A DNA stretch of 7,445 bases from contig CAYRML010000068.1 of NCBI GenBank assembly GCA_964425485.1, positions 1-7,445 on the forward strand, written 5' to 3'. This document shows, piece by piece, positions 5,337 through 7,445 of the stretch (positions within the stretch are counted from its first letter, which is position 1; every line of letters begins with the position of its first letter). The translations under genes and the position numbers were made by a program. Source of the DNA: CAYRML01 sp964425485 (GTDB taxonomy: Bacteria; Bacillota; Dehalobacteriia; UBA4068). Under the pieces are notes generated by a model that saw only the letters and a list, made by a program, of their open reading frames with translations, searched no databases and was not told the DNA's origin.

Positions 5337-6140
5337 ATGGGAAAATTGCAGAATAAAGTAGCAATTATTACCGGCGCAGCTATGGGAATGGGTTTTGGTT
5401 GCAGCAAAGTCTTCGCTTCCTATGGGGCGACGGTAGTGATGGTCGATTTTGATGAGAAGGTCTTTGCATCCGCTGCGGAGTTGGCAAAGGAAGGTTATAA
5501 GACCTGTGCTTATCAACTGGATGTGCGAGATGCTTCGGCTCTGAAAAATGCCTATAATGAGGTGGCGCAGAAATTTGGCAAGATAGATATTCTGGTTAAT
5601 GTGGCAGGCCTTGGCCCTATGAAATATTTTGAGGATGTTGATGATGAATTTTTCGACAAGGTTGTTTTCACCAATTTCAAAGGGGTATGGAATTCCTGCC
5701 GTGCCGCTATCCCCCACATGAGAAAAGCCAAATATGGCAAGATAGTAAACTTCTCTTCCGTGACCGGTGTGATGGTGGCAGATCCCGGTATGACTACCTA
5801 TGGTGCTACCAAAGGCGCTGTTATGGCTTTTACTAAGGCTTTGGCTTCTGAATATGCTAACTGCAATATTACTGTTAATGCCATTTTGCCTGGTTTGGTG
5901 GATACACCTATGTGCGACAAGGCTTGCAAAGAAGCCTGCCCGGAGGACCCTGAGGGTGTGAAAGCGGCTATGGCGGCTACTGTGCCTATGGGCCGCATGG
6001 GCACGATCGAGGAAGCAGGCAAGGTAGCAGCCTTTTTGGCCTCTGATGAATCCAGTTATGTTACCGGTATCGGCTTGGTTTTCGACGGCGGCAGCACTTT
6101 ACCGGAAGCTCCGGGAACTGGTTGGGAACCCGGCCAATAA
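5337..6140 (+). CDS. UcpA/MoaE-like short-chain dehydrogenase/reductase
   Basis: A 267-residue classical SDR, a cytosolic NAD(P)-dependent oxidoreductase. The Rossmann motif is T12-G-A-A-M-G17-M-G19; D37 in VMVDFDE at the end of the second strand favours NAD(H) over NADP(H). NVAG (88-91) replaces the common NNAG. Catalytic residues are N113 in FTNFKGVW, S141 in NFSSVTG, Y155 and K159 in YGATKGA. The stretch SSVTGVMVADPGMTTYG, the CPEDPEGV insert and the ending AAFLASDESSYVTG...DGGSTLPE match E. coli UcpA closely as I remember it; the Klebsiella partner of MoaF is also an SDR. The C terminus has a Pro/Gly-rich tail (258-267). ATG at 5337 is preferred over the overlapping GTG at 5334, since AGGGGGA (5323-5329) then sits 7 bases upstream. 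Substrate unknown. It ends at a strong terminator. Confidence 0.9.
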   Translation: MGKLQNKVAIITGAAMGMGFGCSKVFASYGATVVMVDFDEKVFASAAELAKEGYKTCAYQLDVRDASALKNAYNEVAQKFGKIDILVNVAGLGPMKYFEDVDDEFFDKVVFTNFKGVWNSCRAAIPHMRKAKYGKIVNFSSVTGVMVADPGMTTYGATKGAVMAFTKALASEYANCNITVNAILPGLVDTPMCDKACKEACPEDPEGVKAAMAATVPMGRMGTIEEAGKVAAFLASDESSYVTGIGLVFDGGSTLPEAPGTGWEPGQ

Positions 6141-6156
6141 ATCGGTATGAGCAAAG

Positions 6157-6192
6157 AAAAGGGTTTCCGACCGACAGGTCGGAAACCCTTTT
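6157..6192. terminator. Bidirectional intrinsic terminator between SDR and thpR
   Basis: A perfect 16-bp stem (6157-6172 with 6177-6192), with core GGGTTTCCGACC, loop GACA, and A/T flanks giving four T residues at the 3' end on both strands. It lies 16 bases after the SDR stop, and its right arm reaches the TAA (6191-6193) of the facing thpR gene. It is the strongest hairpin in the window. Confidence 0.92.
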
Positions 6193-6742
6193 AATTCTGC
6201 AAATTCTGCAAACGGGCAACGGTTAATGGTATATAAGTCAATTGTCCATCCAGGCGGCAACTTTCCATAAGTGCCAGTTGCTGCGCGCTAAAAGCCAAAG
6301 CTTGCTGCGGGATAACGATTGGCCCGCGGGGTTTAGTAAAAACCGCTTGCCGGGCTAAAGTTATATGAGGCTTTAGCGGCCTTTGTTCTTTGGCCCAGCC
6401 TGCCCTGTATAAAGCTGTTTCTAACTTGGTAAAGAGCAGCATCAGCTCATCATAGGGCTTGGCCAGCGCCCGCCAGATAATATGCTGATTGCCTCGGGGA
6501 AAAGTGCCCCAGTCGGCCAGCTGCAAAGAAAATGCTGTGGTCCCGGCGGCTGCCTCCTGGATAGCCTGACTCAACAGGGGCAGCTGTTGCTCTGTAGTTT
6601 CCCCTAAAAATTTCAGCGTCAGATGATAATTTTCCGGACGGCCGAAATTGCCTTTGCTGCAATATTTACTCAGGTCATTAGCATTTTGGGCCAATTCCTC
6701 CTTGATCTTTTCCGGTAATAAAAGAGCGATAAACAGGCGCAT
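6191..6742 (-). CDS. thpR: RNA 2',3'-cyclic phosphodiesterase (ThpR/LigT, 2H family)
   Basis: A 183-residue cytosolic 2H-family protein. Bacterial members hydrolyse RNA 2',3'-cyclic phosphate ends to 2'-phosphate and can act as 2'-5' RNA ligases in vitro. The N terminus MRLFIALLLP is the family's first strand. The two catalytic HxT motifs are H40-L-T42 in YHLTLKFLGET and H126-I-T128 in LKPHITLAR, placed on symmetric lobes; FPRGNQHIIWRAL (81-93) matches the conserved link between them (usually F...P..IW.G). Length is typical (about 175-190). The SD AAGGAGA (6748-6754) is 5 bases before ATG. The gene converges on the SDR and diverges from tmk; a perfect TATAAT lies upstream on its strand. Cellular role of this family in bacteria is poorly known. 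Confidence 0.93.
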   Translation of the reverse strand: MRLFIALLLPEKIKEELAQNANDLSKYCSKGNFGRPENYHLTLKFLGETTEQQLPLLSQAIQEAAAGTTAFSLQLADWGTFPRGNQHIIWRALAKPYDELMLLFTKLETALYRAGWAKEQRPLKPHITLARQAVFTKPRGPIVIPQQALAFSAQQLALMESCRLDGQLTYIPLTVARLQNLQN

Positions 6743-6762
6743 GCTATTCTCCTTATCATGGC

Positions 6763-6780
6763 ATCATATATGATATTATA
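6763..6780 (-). promoter_or_regulatory. Candidate thpR -10 box with a palindrome at the start point
   Basis: On the minus strand a perfect TATAAT occupies 6780-6775. The -35 region around 6798-6803 (TTCCTA) is weak. The 12-bp perfect palindrome ATCATATATGAT (6763-6774) lies directly downstream, so the predicted transcript start (near 6768) falls at its centre. This is where a repressor operator could sit, though AT-rich palindromes also arise by chance. Confidence 0.45.
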
Positions 6781-6884
6781 AACTTAAAAGCTATGAATAG
6801 GAAGTGAAAAATAATCTACGACAAAGGAAAGAGTGCGGATCATGCCGAAAATATAAGCATAAACAGAGGCAAAGGAGCAATCTT

Positions 6885-7445
6885 ATGGTTAGCGATAATA
6901 AAAGAGGCTTGTTTATCACTTTTGAAGGTATTGATGGTTGCGGCAAGTCTTTGATGTCAAAGTTATTAGCCGATTGGCTGAGCTTGCGGGGGCAGGAGAA
7001 TATTTGTCTGACCTATGAGCCCGGCGATACGGATTTGGGAGCCCAGATCAGGAAAATATTGCTGAAAAAAGAGCAGCAAAATGTCAGCAGGAAAGCGGAA
7101 ATATTGCTTTTTGCCGCGGATAGGGCGCAGCATGTGGCGGCAGTACTTGGACCCGCCCTGGCCCAAGGCGGCATCGTGATCTGTGATCGCTACATAGATT
7201 CTTCTTTAGCTTATCAATGCGGCGGCAGAGGCTTGTCCTTTGCCGATGTCCGTATGCTTAATGATTTTTCTATCGATGATTGTTTACCCGATTTGACCTT
7301 TTATCTAAGTGTAAGTGTGGAAAAGGCCATGGAACGTCGGGGCAAAAATATCGACCGTATCGAGCTGGAGGACAAAAATTTCCATCAGCGGGTCAAAGAG
7401 GTTTATGATTGTTTGGCGGCAGAAAATTCGCAGCGTATCAAGGTG
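6885..7445 (+). CDS. tmk: Thymidylate kinase, 3' end beyond the window
   Basis: The first 187 residues of a protein that usually has about 200-215. It phosphorylates dTMP to dTDP with ATP in the cytosol, an essential step for dTTP. The P-loop is GIDGCGKS (15-22), the DRY motif with C100-D-R-Y103 leads into IDSSLAYQ, and the lid RRGKNIDRIE (151-160) carries the arginines expected in the bacterial-type enzyme. The dTMP-site motif normally written REPGGT appears as Y44-E-P-G-D-T, so the Arg is Tyr and the second Gly is Asp. The ATG is supported by AAAGGAG (6871-6877), 7 bases upstream. In many Bacillota tmk is followed by holB or yaaQ-like genes; that cannot be checked here. The promoter in the 142-base spacer before it is unclear; TATAAG (6852-6857) is the best -10. 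Confidence 0.93.
   Translation, partial: MVSDNKRGLFITFEGIDGCGKSLMSKLLADWLSLRGQENICLTYEPGDTDLGAQIRKILLKKEQQNVSRKAEILLFAADRAQHVAAVLGPALAQGGIVICDRYIDSSLAYQCGGRGLSFADVRMLNDFSIDDCLPDLTFYLSVSVEKAMERRGKNIDRIELEDKNFHQRVKEVYDCLAAENSQRIKV

Noticed and set aside
5316..5717. 133-codon minus-strand open frame inside the SDR gene
   Set aside because: It is the antisense shadow of the SDR, whose motifs are complete.
6743..6884. Small gene in the thpR-tmk spacer
   Set aside because: The ATG codons here open frames of only a few codons, none with an SD.

Overview
The window reads as ordinary bacterial chromosome: about seven full genes plus one gene cut by the right edge, short spacers, strong Shine-Dalgarno sites (AGGAG-like) in front of nearly every gene, and compact intrinsic terminators. 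AT-rich spacers, heavy SD use, a TTG start and proteins that resemble both Gram-negative families (YfbR, UcpA) and anaerobe-type LysA suggest a Bacillota member, perhaps a diderm one such as the Negativicutes. This placement is an inference from gene style and remembered families; there is no rRNA or tRNA in the window to test it. I see no mobile element, CRISPR array, tRNA, rRNA or phage gene.

Layout. 36-614 (+) is a YfbR-type 5'-deoxynucleotidase starting at TTG. It converges on a TraX-family membrane protein (637-1347, -), and the two share a two-way terminator at 615-638. A 194-base AT-rich divergent spacer follows. Next is a two-gene operon (+): a HAD phosphatase (1542-2207) and, one base after its stop, a membrane-anchored HtrA/trypsin-like serine protease without a PDZ domain (2209-3051). 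Then comes a diaminopimelate-decarboxylase-type PLP enzyme (3130-4383, +) with a strong terminator. A clear extended -10 promoter at 4420-4447 starts a second two-gene unit (+): a MoaF-like protein (4488-5315) and a UcpA-like short-chain dehydrogenase (5337-6140). This unit is closed by a 16-bp-stem terminator that also serves the convergent ThpR/LigT RNA 2',3'-cyclic phosphodiesterase (6191-6742, -). Thymidylate kinase (6885 to the edge, +) diverges from thpR.

How the genes relate. Most are housekeeping or stand-alone: dNMP removal (YfbR) and dTMP phosphorylation (Tmk) both concern deoxynucleotide balance, and the LysA-type enzyme supplies lysine. The least explained parts are the insulated MoaF-like/SDR pair, whose first protein appears to be an internal duplication, and the HAD/PDZ-less protease operon. 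I did not find convincing evidence for a wholly new system; the MoaF/SDR pair is the best candidate for unexplained biochemistry.
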